Below, piece by piece: positions 1 through 11,057 of a stretch of DNA of 64,000 nt. A program made the translations under genes and the position numbers. Below the pieces are notes generated by a model. The model saw only the letters and a list, made by a program, of their open reading frames with translations. It did no database searches and was not told the DNA's origin. The stretch comes from Cyathus striatus (taxonomy: Eukaryota > Basidiomycota > Agaricomycetes > Agaricales > Nidulariaceae), in the NCBI GenBank assembly GCA_025738555.1, contig JAOVFP010000015.1:3286001-3350000 (forward strand), written 5' to 3'. Each line of letters starts with the position of its first letter. Position 1 is the stretch's first letter.

Positions 1-1
1 G

Positions 2-109
2 ATTCCTGATCTAATGAGGCATCCTGTTCTTTCTCCTTTCCTTTGGGATTGTTCTCCTGTTGGTTATTTGGATTTGGAGGATTCGGAACTTGTGAGGCGT
101 AAGGTCTGA
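2..109 (+). CDS. C-terminal tail of an unidentified protein (partial)
   Basis: A frame open from the window edge codes for 35 residues and ends in TGA at 107-109. It contains the stretch RHPVLSPFLWDCSP and ends LVRRKV. The wording is protein-like, but no ATG is needed or visible because the gene would begin outside the window. I do not recognise the family. It could also be a chance open frame, since 108 nt is short. If real, the gene would run in the same direction as the hydrolase that follows, with about 540 bp between them. Confidence 0.33.
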   Translation: MPDLMRHPVLSPFLWDCSPVGYLDLEDSELVRRKV

Positions 110-647
110 GTGAGGAGCGAAGAAGAAACCTGCGCGGGGGGAAGAGGGAGGCAGACCTGAGGGAGCGAGATAGCATGGGAGAAGGAGCGAAGAGGGAGGA
201 TATGAGGAGAGTCCAAGGCTGAATCCGAGACCAGCGAAATTCCTGAAGTACGAGAAAAATCACGAATTTTGGTTTTCGCCGTCGGACGGGCTGACTTTGG
301 CTGACATGCGTCCTCACCTGATTACCTAAGCTGCCGGAAGCGTGCGTAATGGAAATGCACGTGACTTTGTCATTGCAGGCTGTCAGCGTGCCCCGCGTCC
401 TTTCTCCCAGTCCTTGTAGGTTATCGTCTCGTCGTCTGTGCTGCAACCATCGAATACTTCGCGTCTCTACCATGTCCCATCCTTCTCTTCCATTTACCTA
501 CTCCCCGCCCATATGGAGCTCCACCACCTCCCATCGTCCGCCGCTGTCAACCACTTCTCGGTCACGTTCCCCGCTTCATAGCCTCGCCAGCGCGGTATAA
601 AACGCCCACCACTCTCCGCTATCTCCCACCACACATCTTTCTCTGCC
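110..647 (+). promoter_or_regulatory. Promoter region of the alpha/beta hydrolase, with TATA box
   Basis: No supported gene lies here. The first 150 bp are purine-rich. A CACGTG E-box sits at 358-363. A TATAAAA box lies at 596-602, 46 bp before the ATG at 648, and pyrimidine-rich DNA follows it, as in many fungal core promoters. The open frame at 349-600 ends inside the TATA box and looks like low-complexity Ser/Pro shadow sequence, so it is not called. Confidence 0.55.
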
Positions 648-1853
648 ATGGATTCCTCTCTCTACAAAAAGTTTACTACCTCTCGCGGTCTTGCTTATAA
701 CTATTATTTCTCCAAGCCTGCTGCTGGAAAGCCAACTCTGCTCTTCCTTCACGGCTTCCCGTCTACTTCTTACGACTGGCGCCATCAGGTTGCTTTCTTC
801 CAGAGCAAGAGCTATGGCATTATAGTCCCTGATCTGCTTGGCTATGGAGGAACTGACAAGCCCTCTGACCCTGCCCTGTACGCAGTGACTCTCATCGCAA
901 AGGATGTCGTAGACGTTCTTGATTCAGAGGATATCTCCGATCGCGTTATTGCAGTCGGTCACGACTGGGGCAGCAAGGTCGCTAGTCGTCTGGCTAACTT
1001 GTACGCAGACCGCTTCGTTGCATTTGCCTTCTTTGCCGTTAGCTACGTTGCTCCCAACCCCATTCTGCCTTACGACACCCTCAAGGAGCATGTGCGACTT
1101 TACATCTTTCCTTCAGTCGAGTATGTGCACTTACTTTTCAAATATCCAGGTGAAGAAGGCCTTTGGCCGCGAAGTCTTCGGCTATTGGTCATTCTTTTCC
1201 GATGAGGACGCTGTTGCCCTCTGTGAGAAGAATGTCAGTTTCATTGCCTCTTTCTTTTCTTTAGACATTTACTTATAGCCCACTTAAATTAGTTTGATTC
1301 TTTCTTTTCACTCCTATTTGCCAACGATTCTAGTCTTTGGGTTCCGAACGTGACGGAGACTGGCGCAACTAGGGCTTGGATCGAAAGCAATAAACATACC
1401 GACATCGCTTCGTATCTCTCTGAAGAGGTAATGTCGATTTACTTACGTGCTATGATCAGCTACTTATCCTGGACAGGAAATAAAAAATCATAAACATGCT
1501 CTTCTCTCCAATGGCCTTGCTGGTCCTTTCACTTGGTACAAGGTGTTGACTTCTACTGTCGACCTTGAAGACTCTAAAAGTATACTCTTGTTCATATACT
1601 TCCGGGAGTGTGTTATCTAATGATTCACATCTTAGCTATTCCCCAAGAAAAGTACCCTGTCTCTAAGCCTACCTTCTTTGGTGCCTGTAAGCAGGATGTT
1701 GTCGCCATGGCTCCTGTCGGTCAGGCTACTATGCAACAGTTCTGCAGCAATGCAGTGATCAAGGAATACGACGCAGCACACTGGGTCATTCTCGAGGCGA
1801 AGGACCAAGTCAACTCTGATTTGGCTGCCTGGGTTGAACAAGTCTCCAAGTAG
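648..1853 (+). CDS. Alpha/beta hydrolase, epoxide hydrolase-like
   Basis: A predicted alpha/beta-hydrolase-fold enzyme of about 300 residues, resembling soluble epoxide hydrolases and haloalkane dehalogenases. The oxyanion-hole motif HGFPS lies near residue 35. The nucleophile elbow is GHDWGS near residue 104, where Asp replaces the Ser of lipases as in epoxide hydrolases. The catalytic His is probably in DAAHW near the C-terminus. Exon 1 is 648-1091; exon 2 starts at 1150 (VKKAFGRE). A third exon must begin about 1290, after an AAATTAG acceptor, to keep frame into LWVPNVTE. The last exon begins near 1636 and ends at TAG 1851-1853. No signal peptide is evident, so it is probably cytosolic or peroxisomal; the last residues are VSK. 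The substrate cannot be told from sequence. It converges on the WD40 gene, with 143 bp between stop codons. Confidence 0.85.
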
Positions 1854-1996
1854 TTTTGGTGGTAAAATTGCGAAGTGTAAAGTACCTTTATTAGGTCTTT
1901 TGTGTAACAAACTCTCGAATGAAAGTGCAAGATACATGATATTAGTACAATATGAAATATAGATGCTTACAAGCTTTAACAGTGGGTGATGACGCA

Positions 1997-3976
1997 TCAC
2001 GATACCTCAGCCTCTTCTTCTTGGACTTCAAATGCACAACAGAATTGGTCCTTTCCGATAAGGATGAATCCCTTCCCATCTGGAGCCCATTTGATATCTC
2101 GTGTCTCGAATTTGCCTATTGTTGGGGTTTAGCATTTGGCCATCAGGCAAAGAAGCAGTCTCTTACGTGCAGGGACGCCAATGCACTCTGCCATCTCTTC
2201 CTCTTTGCCTCCTTCCCCAACCCACTCATCACTCCAAATATACACACTTTGCATACCAGAGCATAGAGCAAGGCTTCCTTTCCGCACTGGATTCCACCGC
2301 GCATGTAACACAGGCTCAGAGTGAAGAAGTAGGGTCCGAAGTTTAGGCATAAACCTCTCCTTCGGTGAGGGAAAATCGAATATATGAACAGCATTGGGCG
2401 AATTTTCTGCGATGGGCGAGGGGTAAGTAAATAGCAAGGACACGGATGTCCTAGAATAAGTTTACCAAATCGGACAAGCAGCATGCTCCTGTCGTGTTCC
2501 ATTCCAGTTGAATAACTCCGCTCTTTGGATAGGCCTTCGAATGATCGCTACGCAATATCGGGATCGACTGCGAGCCCTGAAGGCGTTCATCTAGCATTAC
2601 ACGTCTTAGCTTCCCATGTGGTTCAGTGGAATGTAGGGATACCGACAGGACAAAAAACCACGGCCTTCTGTAGCTTCAAGCCATTTTGACGGCTCTCTCC
2701 ATACATTCTATTGCCATATAAACCACACAACGACGAAGAGCAGAAGAACTGTGACCTACAGTAGAAGCTGGGATCTTAGAGCCAAGTTCTAATGTGGCAA
2801 CTGCTGACCAGCTGAGGTTATCGAGGATGAAAACCTGTGACGTCTTTATTAGTATAGCTAAGGAATAGACATGGTAAAACTCGCCTTATCATCCCAGCCA
2901 CCGACAGCCACCATCATTCCGTTGGGACTCCAGGACACACATCGTATTCCAAAACCGGGATCGGGTTCTGGGGAAAATGAAACTACTGTCGTTCCTGCTA
3001 ACGTCACGATATACAACTTGTACTTCACAGAGAGTAGTGAGATATGTTAACACACGGTACAACACCATCATTACCTCAAGAGAACCTTCCCAAACGGCAA
3101 GATAGTTTCCGTTTGGTGAAAGTGAGAGAGATCCCAAACATGAAGTGGAAAGCGGGAAATGCTGAAGAATACATCAGGTGCAATGAGCATCTGAGAAACT
3201 AGTCGAAACGCACTCTAACAAGCTTGTAAGATTCTGAAGCATCATATATCCCAATCGTTTCCTTTGATTTGTGCCGTTCAGCCAATACAAAATAACGTCC
3301 GTCTGATCGAAAACCATATCCTAGAAGACGAATAAGAGAACACTCCATATAATGAACGAGACTTGCCTCTGTCTGGATGGACAGGATACTGAATATAAGT
3401 TGCTGCTCCAGTTACGAGAGACCACAGCGTAGTACGAAGCTGATATTGCTTCAATTGAAGTCCGCTAGACTCGAGCTGTCCAACTTACACCCCATTCCGA
3501 AAAGCACAGCACTGTACGCCCATCAGGAGCCCACTCTGCTTTCACAAGGCCTTTCCGAACGTTAAAGTTGGCGGCATATGAGTTATGTAGGAAGCGCTGC
3601 TACCTTCGACACCGCAGTCTATGCGACCAGACCACTCCTCTTCTCTTAGCTTATACAAATGAACGACGCCCCTTCGAGCGCAGGCAGCTAGGATGTATTC
3701 GGAGTCGCAGGACCAGCCGAGATGAGTAACATAGGCTTCGGCCGGAACATTTGCAGAAGATTGTGCGATTAATTTCTGTTTCGTTGTATTTGACTTTGAA
3801 ACGAGAGCAGCGTGGGTTGGAGATGGAGACGGGTCGACTTGCCAAGTGCGGGTGATTTGGAAGGTGTCGGTCCTTCTGACGATGACTCTGTCCTGCACGG
3901 CGGTAAGAATGAAGTGAGCACCAGGACTGAAGGACACGAGAGAGGCTGATTGCTTGTAAATTTCAGTGAAGTCCAT
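1997..3976 (-). CDS. WRAP73: WRAP73/WDR8-type WD40 repeat protein
   Basis: A WD40 beta-propeller protein of the WRAP73 (WDR8) family, which acts at spindle poles and centrosomes with SSX2IP-type partners; in fission yeast the orthologue works with Msd1 in spindle anchoring. The start MDFTEIYKQS at 3976 matches the family N-terminus, and the longer upstream frame (from about 4177) is discarded for that reason. Typical blades are visible: HLGWSCDSEYIL, KAEWAPDGRTVL, LSLSPNGNYLAVWEG, CVSWSPNGMMVAVGG and, near the end, ARWNPVRKGSLALCSG. The last exon gives DIKWAPDGKGFI and ends EEAEVS, stop at 1997-1999. Introns are numerous and short. The gene is head-to-head with the MFS transporter, 467 bp between starts. 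Confidence 0.85.
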
Positions 3977-4443
3977 TTCAAAGAATGAGTTCACGAAAGG
4001 TGAACGCAGAGTCACGGTCCCCCATTCGATCGCAGGTGTACCTTGATGCGCCTCGTGATCGCGTTGCCGGTATCCTTCCACCGTCTCTCCCAATCTCTCT
4101 CTCCTTCCCCCAACTCTGTCAGTCTGAACTAAGCTATCCCCTGATTTCGTGTTTTTGCAGCTATGCCCCATATGCATTGTCTTCGTCCTCCTATCTGTTT
4201 AATCCTGCACCTTCACCCCCACCTTCAAATTTTACTTTCAAACTCCTTCAAAACCATCTCCGTTTGCTCTCCATGTATCTGATGATCCTCTTCCTCCGCT
4301 TCGCGGAAGAGCATTCACCCCATTCCTCCGCTTTCGGTACTTATCCGCATGCCTTGGTTCAGACGTCTTATCAAGAGCATGTCCACCTATTCAATGCCCC
4401 CCTTGTTCTGCTATTCCCTACTTTTACTGTTGGCTGCCCTGTA
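3977..4443. promoter_or_regulatory. Divergent promoter region between WRAP73 and MFS genes
   Basis: The space between the two divergent start codons is pyrimidine-rich on the + strand (about 4080-4260). A long + frame begins at 3985 and runs into the MFS start, but its upstream part is low-complexity Pro/Ser/Leu and is not supported as protein. I see no clear TATA box. Confidence 0.4.
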
Positions 4444-6726
4444 ATGACACCCCTTCAACATGAGGCTTCTTCTACATCCACTGTTGACGAACAAAGCCGT
4501 ACGCCCACCGTAAATACTCTCATTGTTGACGACGAGAAAGGCAGTTTCGACCCCTACCTTGTCACTCTTGACATTGATGATCCTACGAATCCACAGGTAA
4601 CGTATTTCTTCTTTCAACCCACCAAAGTTTGTCGGTCGGTTGTGATTTTAACTCCTTAGCCCTTTAAGTAGAATTGGTCACGCCGTAAGAGGTGGTACTT
4701 GACTTTGGCGAGTGGCTTCCTTGTTCTAAATGCGTGAGTTGGTGAGGCATACAAAGACTCTTCATGTCACTGAAATCAACATTTAGAACGTTTGCGAGTT
4801 CTTCTCGTACGATTTCCGCTTAAAATATTCGGTTATGAGAACTGACTGTTCAATTTGTTGTGTAGCCTCAGGCATTTTTGCGCAACTAGTAAAGGAGTTT
4901 GGCATGTCAGAAAAACTTGGCGTGTTAACTTTATCTCTCTTTATATGTGGATACTGTATAGGGTAAGTATTGTATGTGAACGTCCGGTATCTTTCTTGAT
5001 TAAACCAGCAATTGGATAGGCCTATATTGTGGGGGCCACTGTCAGAACAATACGGTCGACGACCAATATTCATATACCCTTTCTTTTTATACGCGGTATG
5101 AAATAAACATTGCCTGCCTTTTGTAAACGTTGCCTAATTCCCTCATATGACAGTGTTTTCAAGTTGGAGCAGCTCTGTCCAAAAATACTGCCTCCATCTT
5201 AATATTTCGTTTCCTTGGTGGGGTTTTCGCCGCAGCGCCGTTGACAAATTCAGGGTAGGTAATAGCTTACTGCTTACCAGCGGTAAACCAAATTGATTTG
5301 CTTTTCCGCTTATAGGGCATTAATAGCAGACATTTGGGACGCCGAGACGCGAGGGAAGGCGTTGGCAGTGTTTACTGTGGCCCCTTTCGCAGGCCCAGCC
5401 TTAGGTCCCACCGTAGCTGGTTTCATCGGGGACAATACTTCTTGGAGATGGACATTTTGGGTGCTGGCTATGTTCGTGAGTAGTTACTGGTGTACTTTGA
5501 TAATTTCATATGCTCACTCGAACCAGGCGGGCGTATGTTGGTTAATGATCATATTCACAATCTCAGAGACCTATGTGTAGGTCACATATGTCATTCTGGT
5601 TTTGGTTGCTGATCAGTATCAGACCGGTCTTGCTTATTGAGGGAGCAAAACGAAAGCGTCAGGAGACAGGAGATTCTAAATACTACGCACCTTTAGAGAG
5701 AGAAGATGTTTCTGTTGTCAAGAGAGTAGAGCACGTGGTGGCTAGACCTTTTGCTATACTCTTCCAAGAGCCTATGCTTATTTCGTTAACTTTGTATATG
5801 AGTGTAAGATGTTTTCGCATCACAAAAATATATTATCCTCTAATAGTGTGTTATACAGTTCGTCTATGGATGTTTATACTTACTATTCGAAGCTTACCCG
5901 ATCGTCTTTACGCAAGCACATGGATTCAACGCTGGTATATCTGGGCTTATGTTTCTTCCTATTCCTATTGGTGGGACATTGGCAGTTATACTGGTGCGTC
6001 ATTATTTCTATGAGACAAAATTATCGCATCCAACGTCTTGTTTAGCATGTTCTCGTTTATAATCCACAATACGAACAAGAGGCCAAAAGATGTGCTCCTC
6101 ACCCAGTTCCACCTGAGTTCCGACTCCATATGTGCCTACTTGCGGGTCCTCTATTTGCTATTTCTTTCTTTTGGTTTGCGTATGTGTTTTGATATATTCG
6201 GTGATCATTGACTAACACTTTCTATTAGGTGGACTTCATTCCCGCAAATTTCATTCTGGGCACCACTCATGTCTGGATTACTCATGGGATTTTCTATTCA
6301 GCTCATATTCGTGCGTCTGTTATGCGACCTCTGATAAATTTATCTCATTTAATAAATAGTTAAGCCTCTTTAACTATATTGTCGATGCATATCTCTCTGT
6401 TGCAGCATCAGCACTAGCTTCTAGTACAGTTATCAGAAGCTTGTTTGGAGCAGCATTCCCTGTGAGTCCTTTGGTTGTTTGTGTGCAAGGCATGTGGCCT
6501 AATCTTTATTACAGTTGTTTGCATCTGACATGTATAATGCACTGAATCCCCGATGGGCTTCATCCGTACTTGGGTTTTTAGCCATAGTAATGATACCGAT
6601 ACCATTATTTCTGATGAGGTATGTACTCCTTGAGGTCATTTTTCTTGGAGTGAAGTTTAGATATTGTTCCCAAGATATGGTCCCACCCTTCGCCGAAAAT
6701 CCAAATACTGTCCTACTGAAGATTAA
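4444..6726 (+). CDS. MFS drug/polyamine transporter, DHA1 type
   Basis: A 12-helix major facilitator of the fungal DHA1 family (12-spanner drug:H+ or polyamine:H+ antiporters), expected in the plasma membrane. The chosen start (MTPLQHEASS) gives an acidic cytoplasmic N-terminus followed by DPTNPQNWSRRKRWY, the classic DP-x-NP-x-NWS entry to helix 1. Later landmarks are GPLSEQYGRRPI (loop 2-3 signature), FLGGVFAAAPL, ADIWDAETRG (the RG motif after helix 5) and GPALGPTVAGFI (antiporter motif C). The C-terminal half is spread over many small exons and includes PHPVPPEFRL and SALASSTVIRSLFGAAFPLF. It ends LRRKSKYCPTED with stop at 6724-6726. The frame is continuous across all joins I checked. Substrate is unknown. 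Neighbours give no pathway hint. Confidence 0.88.
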
Positions 6727-6982
6727 CTACGTGATAGCAGTGCGGTACCATAAAAATTGACAACTTTTTACCATTGTGTAGACGTTATACATGACATTGC
6801 CGTAGAAATACACGATTTTTTTTATTTAGACGTATATTATTCATGTTAAAAGTTAAAGTGGTCATAGGCGAAATTCCCACGATGTCTGAAAGCTTTCCGG
6901 ACAAATTCTGGACAAATTATCGTGGACTCAAGACGCGAATTCCCGTTTCACCGTACTCACTACACTAGTACTTGCCGCCAAC

Positions 6983-7395
6983 ATGCCTCCCATGGCTTTC
7001 AAAGGAATCGTCACCAAGGCTGGCTTCATGAACAAAACAGCGACGGTTACTGTCTCTCGCTGGGTTACTCACAAAATCACCGGAAAGGTGCGCTCCTCAA
7101 TTCTTTGAATGACAATGTGCTTCTCACATCCCTCCAGCGCATCGAGAGGAGCAAGAAGTACCTCGTCCACGACGAGACTAATAGTATGATCATTTACTTA
7201 AAATACAACTCCCATACTAACTGTTTTTCAGAGCTCCGACAAGATGACATTGTAGTAATTCGCAACTGCCGACCCATCTCGGCTCTCAAGAGATTCACGC
7301 TGGAGGAAATTCTGAAAAGTCCAGAGACAGAACATGAAATTGCGCGAGCTCGGACCCTACAAGCGCAGCAGATGTCAACTCCCAATGAATCCTAG
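6983..7395 (+). CDS. MRPS17: Mitochondrial small-subunit ribosomal protein uS17m
   Basis: Nuclear-encoded homologue of bacterial ribosomal protein S17, a 16S/15S rRNA-binding protein of the small subunit. The protein begins MPPMAFKGIVTKAGF at 6983. Exons are 6983-7087, 7138-7183 and 7232-7395. The joined sequence keeps S17 hallmarks: KGIVTKAGFMNKTATV (the OB-fold start), ERSKKYLVHDE and DDIVVIRNCRPISALKRF. The C-terminal extension after residue 80, ending QMSTPNES, is usual for mitochondrial forms. The upstream ATG at 6922 shares the reading register of a shadow frame and is not used. It converges on prefoldin 6, with 114 bp between stops. Confidence 0.9.
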
Positions 7396-7509
7396 ACTGA
7401 TTTCATGGATCCCACTTTCCCACTTCCATTTCAATTACGGTGCAACCTTTATACATACCCTCTACTGTCATACGACGCGACCAAAATATTACTGGTAGGA
7501 AGATGGTGA

Positions 7510-8069
7510 TTAGGGTGCGCTTGCGGATGCCGGTTGTTGTTGAGCTTGGAGGGCGCTTTGTATTTCGATGAGCTATGGTAGATATCTTGTAAATTCTATG
7601 AACATATAGAAACTCCTTAATTCTGACTGACCTCTTGTTTTTTCTTTTCTTGCTTCGATTCAATGTCCTTTATTTGCCCCTCCACCCTTTTACTAGTTTT
7701 ATAGTCAACGATTGGCAAAGAGCCAAGCAAGACAATTATGAAGACGGACATTTCTCCCTTGATGAAATTCAATCGCGTTTCGACATTGCTCTTCGCTTCG
7801 TCCTGATCCTGCTTCACCAGAACAGGCCCGATTTGCTTAAAAACGACATTGTCCTGAGTCAATTGTGCGAATTCCTGAGTCACGGCGCCGTTGTTCAATG
7901 TTGGAGGTACGATCTAGACGATTGCAAATAGTTGCACCTTTTTCACTAATTCATTCTCTGAAAATTGAGCTTCCAGCTTTTGGCGCGCGTCGACGGCTTT
8001 AGATAGATCGGCTTGTAGCTTTTGGAATTCGGCAGATACTTGCTGCAACTTTATAGCGAGTTGAGACAT
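7510..8069 (-). CDS. YKE2: Prefoldin subunit 6 (beta type)
   Basis: Beta-class prefoldin subunit, part of the hexameric cytosolic chaperone that hands unfolded actin and tubulin to the CCT chaperonin. Start MSQLAIKLQQ at 8069. The family block appears as QKLQADLSKAVDARQKLEAQ, then LTQDNVVFKQIGPVLVKQD in the hairpin region, ETRLNFIKGE and the C-terminal coiled coil RVEGQIKDIESKQEKKKQ. The tail ends QAQQQPASASAP, stop at 7510-7512. At least three short introns are present. It is head-to-head with the gamma-glutamyltransferase gene (371 bp between starts), so a shared promoter is likely. Confidence 0.9.
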
Positions 8070-8440
8070 GGCTAGTCGTATTAACTAATAAGTAGAGTGG
8101 AAATCGGATATGGAATGAGGCTGGCGGATCAAACACATTTGTGACTTGCACAATGCAAACTTTATCCCGCGCATGAGGACACATCAGAAACAGGTACCCA
8201 CAAGCATGCGCTGCCTCTATATTTCATGGGATAGCGTTTCTTTTTGTGGTTTATCGTCTTCTATCGCGCCATCGTGACCATTCCATCTTCCACTCTTTCC
8301 CAAGTCAAGACTACACGGGATAACGGCAATCCGAGGCTACTTAGTCTACTTATTTATTTAAATACTTGCTCCCCAGCATGGACTTAATTAACTCGTGCCC
8401 TGCATTAGTAAATCACCTTAGACCGCCATAGCCCTTTGAA

Positions 8441-11005
8441 ATGACGTTCCCAGTAAAAATTGACTGGTCCAAAGTTGAGCGTCCTCAGCTGGTGTTGGAG
8501 CGCTTTCCTAGTCGAAGATCGGTCGTATATGGCACAAAGGGGATCGTTTCTTCGTCTCAATCTCTCGCCACTGAAGCTGGTCTTGAGATTCTGCGGAAGG
8601 GGGGTAATGCAGGTACGCGTATCATGCAGACACAGAAAATCGTAATCGCCCTCAACTTCGGTTGTTTTTTCAGCGGATGCGGCTGTCGCTACTTCAGCAG
8701 CGCTCAACGTGACAGAACCCAGCTGCTGCGGTGTGGGAGGGTGAGTTGACTTTGTCGCCCATGCAAAGGCTTTATTTGACCATCAGCATGCTTGCTTAGA
8801 GATGCATTTTGTTTATTTTACGATGCAAAATCAAAGACAGTGAAAGCACTGAATGGTTCAGGGAGGTCACCAAAGAAGCTTACTATTGATTATGCTAAGC
8901 AGAGGGGAATGAGTGGGCGTATTCCACTGAACGATTTGAATTCTGTTACCGTGCCGGGTGTGTACTCAAAGGGGCCATGCTGACATGCATACTGAGGCCT
9001 TTTAGGTGCTGCCGCCGCTTGGCTAGATACCATCGAACACTTCGGTAGCGGGAATGTTACAATTGCAGATGTGTTCGATCCTGCAATACGGCTTGCTGAA
9101 GAAGGGTATGTCTATCATTATTTTTGTGGTATACCAGAAAGTAGTAATGGTTGACAGGGTTCCAGTGACGGAGATAAACAGCTATTCGGTATGTCACAAC
9201 AGCCTCCTAACCACTGATTTTACTTATGATTGCTATCTATGTTATAGTGGCAGCGCTCCGAGGCAAGTCCTATTGTGCATCGAAGTGTGTTGACTGGCTA
9301 ACTGGAAGAATCATGTAGGATTTGATCAAGAATGCTTCCCCCAACGGGGATGAGATGCTTCTGAACGGGAAAGCGCCTCTACCGGGGGAAATTATGAAGA
9401 TGCCCTATCTTGCGCAAACGTTTCGCGAGCTCGTGACAAAAGGGAGGGATGGCTATTACAAAGGGAGAATTGCGCAAGCCATCGTTGACGTTGTCCAAAG
9501 CAAAGGTGGTGTAATGGAACTTGAAGACCTGGCTGAGCACGCGTCTACATTTGTGGAACCCATCAAATATACCTACGCAAAAGAAGTCACTGTATATGAG
9601 GTGCCTTCTACGTAATTATTTTTCAAGGATCTTCTTACTTACCCAAAATCAGTGTCCACCGAACGGTCAAGGTTTGTGGCAATAAACGTACCCTATAAAT
9701 AGTGCTTATAGGCCTATGCAAAGGCATTACTGCCTTACTCGCTCTGGGTATCATCGAAAATATACAAGAGCAGGGTTTAACAAGACCTCTTCTTGATATG
9801 GAACATAATTCTGCGGAATATCTTCATGTTCTAGTCGAAGCTCTTCGGCAAGTTAGCGTAGCCATGATTTTATCTGTCCTACTGATACGTACACATGTAA
9901 CAGACTAGCATTTGCGGATAGTCAATGGTATGTTACAGATCCAGAGGTGGAACATATACCCGTCGACGAATTGTTGAGCAAGGTTAGGAAATTCTAGCTA
10001 TTCTAGAACTGTAGTAACGGCACACATACAGGAGTATCTAGCTTCAAGAGCAAAGTTATTTAACCCTACTAAAACTAATCCTAAAGTTGTCCACGTAAGA
10101 GATGAAAACCTTACAGCCATATATGGTTGTTTATCACGTACAACAGGGCAATCCGGTGAACTCCTCCGATACTGTATATTTTTCAGTTACCGATCAATGG
10201 GGAAACGCTTGCAGTTACATCCAGAGCAACTATGCTGGCTTTGGCACCGGAGGTATGGGCCACGACGTCTACCATGTTCATTTACGAGCTGATAAAATTC
10301 TCAGCTATCCCTAAGAATTGCGGATTTACATTGCAAAACCGCGGAAATGGGTTTGTCCTCGACGAAATGCACCCGAATGCATTGAAGGTGCGTTCGGAAG
10401 GACGATGCAAAGGTTCCGATGAAGACATTGATGTCTGATAGGGAGGTAAACGGCCATACCACACTATCATCCCCGCTTTGGCGTTGAGAGGAGATGACTT
10501 GTTCCTCAGCTATGGAGTGATGGGTGGTTATATGCAGGTTAGCACGCGTATCTTGAATATTCTAGGATGCGTCACCTAATCGTATGGGATTGCAAGCCGC
10601 AAGGCCACGTACAAGTACTCCTAAACATGTTGCGGGGATTTACGCCTCAAGCAGCAGTGGACGCACCTCGCTTTTGCATTTCTCCTGGCATGCCTGAAAC
10701 TGATAACAAAGCGCCGGGGGCAGCTGGCGATGCCAACAGCGAAGTTTACTTCGAAGACGGCATACCGATAGATACGGTACAGAAACTCCGTGGTATGCAT
10801 CTAATGCATGTTTTTTCTCTCTTTCCACTTCAATGTTCACTTTCTCATAGATATGGGGCATGATGCACGTATCGTCAGTGGGTTTGCCAGAGGAATGATG
10901 GGTCGTGGTCAGGTGATCCAGAAAATAAACGACAAGTCTGGGAAGACAGTGTGGGCCGCAGGATCAGATCCTCGTGCGGATGGGCATGCTGCTGCGCAAA
11001 TATGA
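8441..11005 (+). CDS. Gamma-glutamyltransferase (glutathione hydrolase)
   Basis: N-terminal-nucleophile hydrolase that cleaves the gamma-glutamyl bond of glutathione and conjugates and can transfer the glutamyl group to acceptors. The large-subunit half shows [54 protein letters not shown] and ASPNGDEML. The autocleavage site is the Thr in [16 protein letters not shown] near 10165; [25 protein letters not shown] and [13 protein letters not shown] follow. Stop at 11003-11005. All joins keep frame. Two introns use a GC donor (listed separately). There is no obvious signal peptide or membrane anchor at the N-terminus ([10 protein letters not shown]), unlike secreted or vacuolar forms; basidiomycetes often have such cytosolic-looking GGTs. 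Start chosen as the only ATG preceding the conserved block. Confidence 0.92.
9263..9318 (+). other. GC-AG intron in the gamma-glutamyltransferase gene
   Basis: A 56-nt intron with donor GCAAGT and acceptor TAG. Splicing joins WQRSE to [10 protein letters not shown], the sequence expected of the family. No GT donor nearby restores this frame. Confidence 0.75.
9848..9903 (+). other. Second GC-AG intron in the gamma-glutamyltransferase gene
   Basis: A 56-nt intron with donor GCAAGT and acceptor CAG. Joining EALR to [13 protein letters not shown] needs this donor. The nearest GT (the next GTTAGC) would lead to a stop within six codons. Confidence 0.75.
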
Positions 11006-11057
11006 TTAAAGGGTATAAACTAATTTACATGACCTATCGATTGACATAACATAGTGT

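Noticed and set aside
1237..1300. Frame break in the alpha/beta hydrolase at the intron after LCEKN
   Set aside because: Using an earlier acceptor (AAATTAG, about 1289) adds FDSFFSLLFANDSS and keeps frame, so no indel is needed.
3985..4443. Longer N-terminus for the MFS transporter from ATG 3985
   Set aside because: The added stretch is low-complexity and overlaps the region just upstream of the WRAP73 start. The family normally starts with a short acidic N-terminus as given by ATG 4444.
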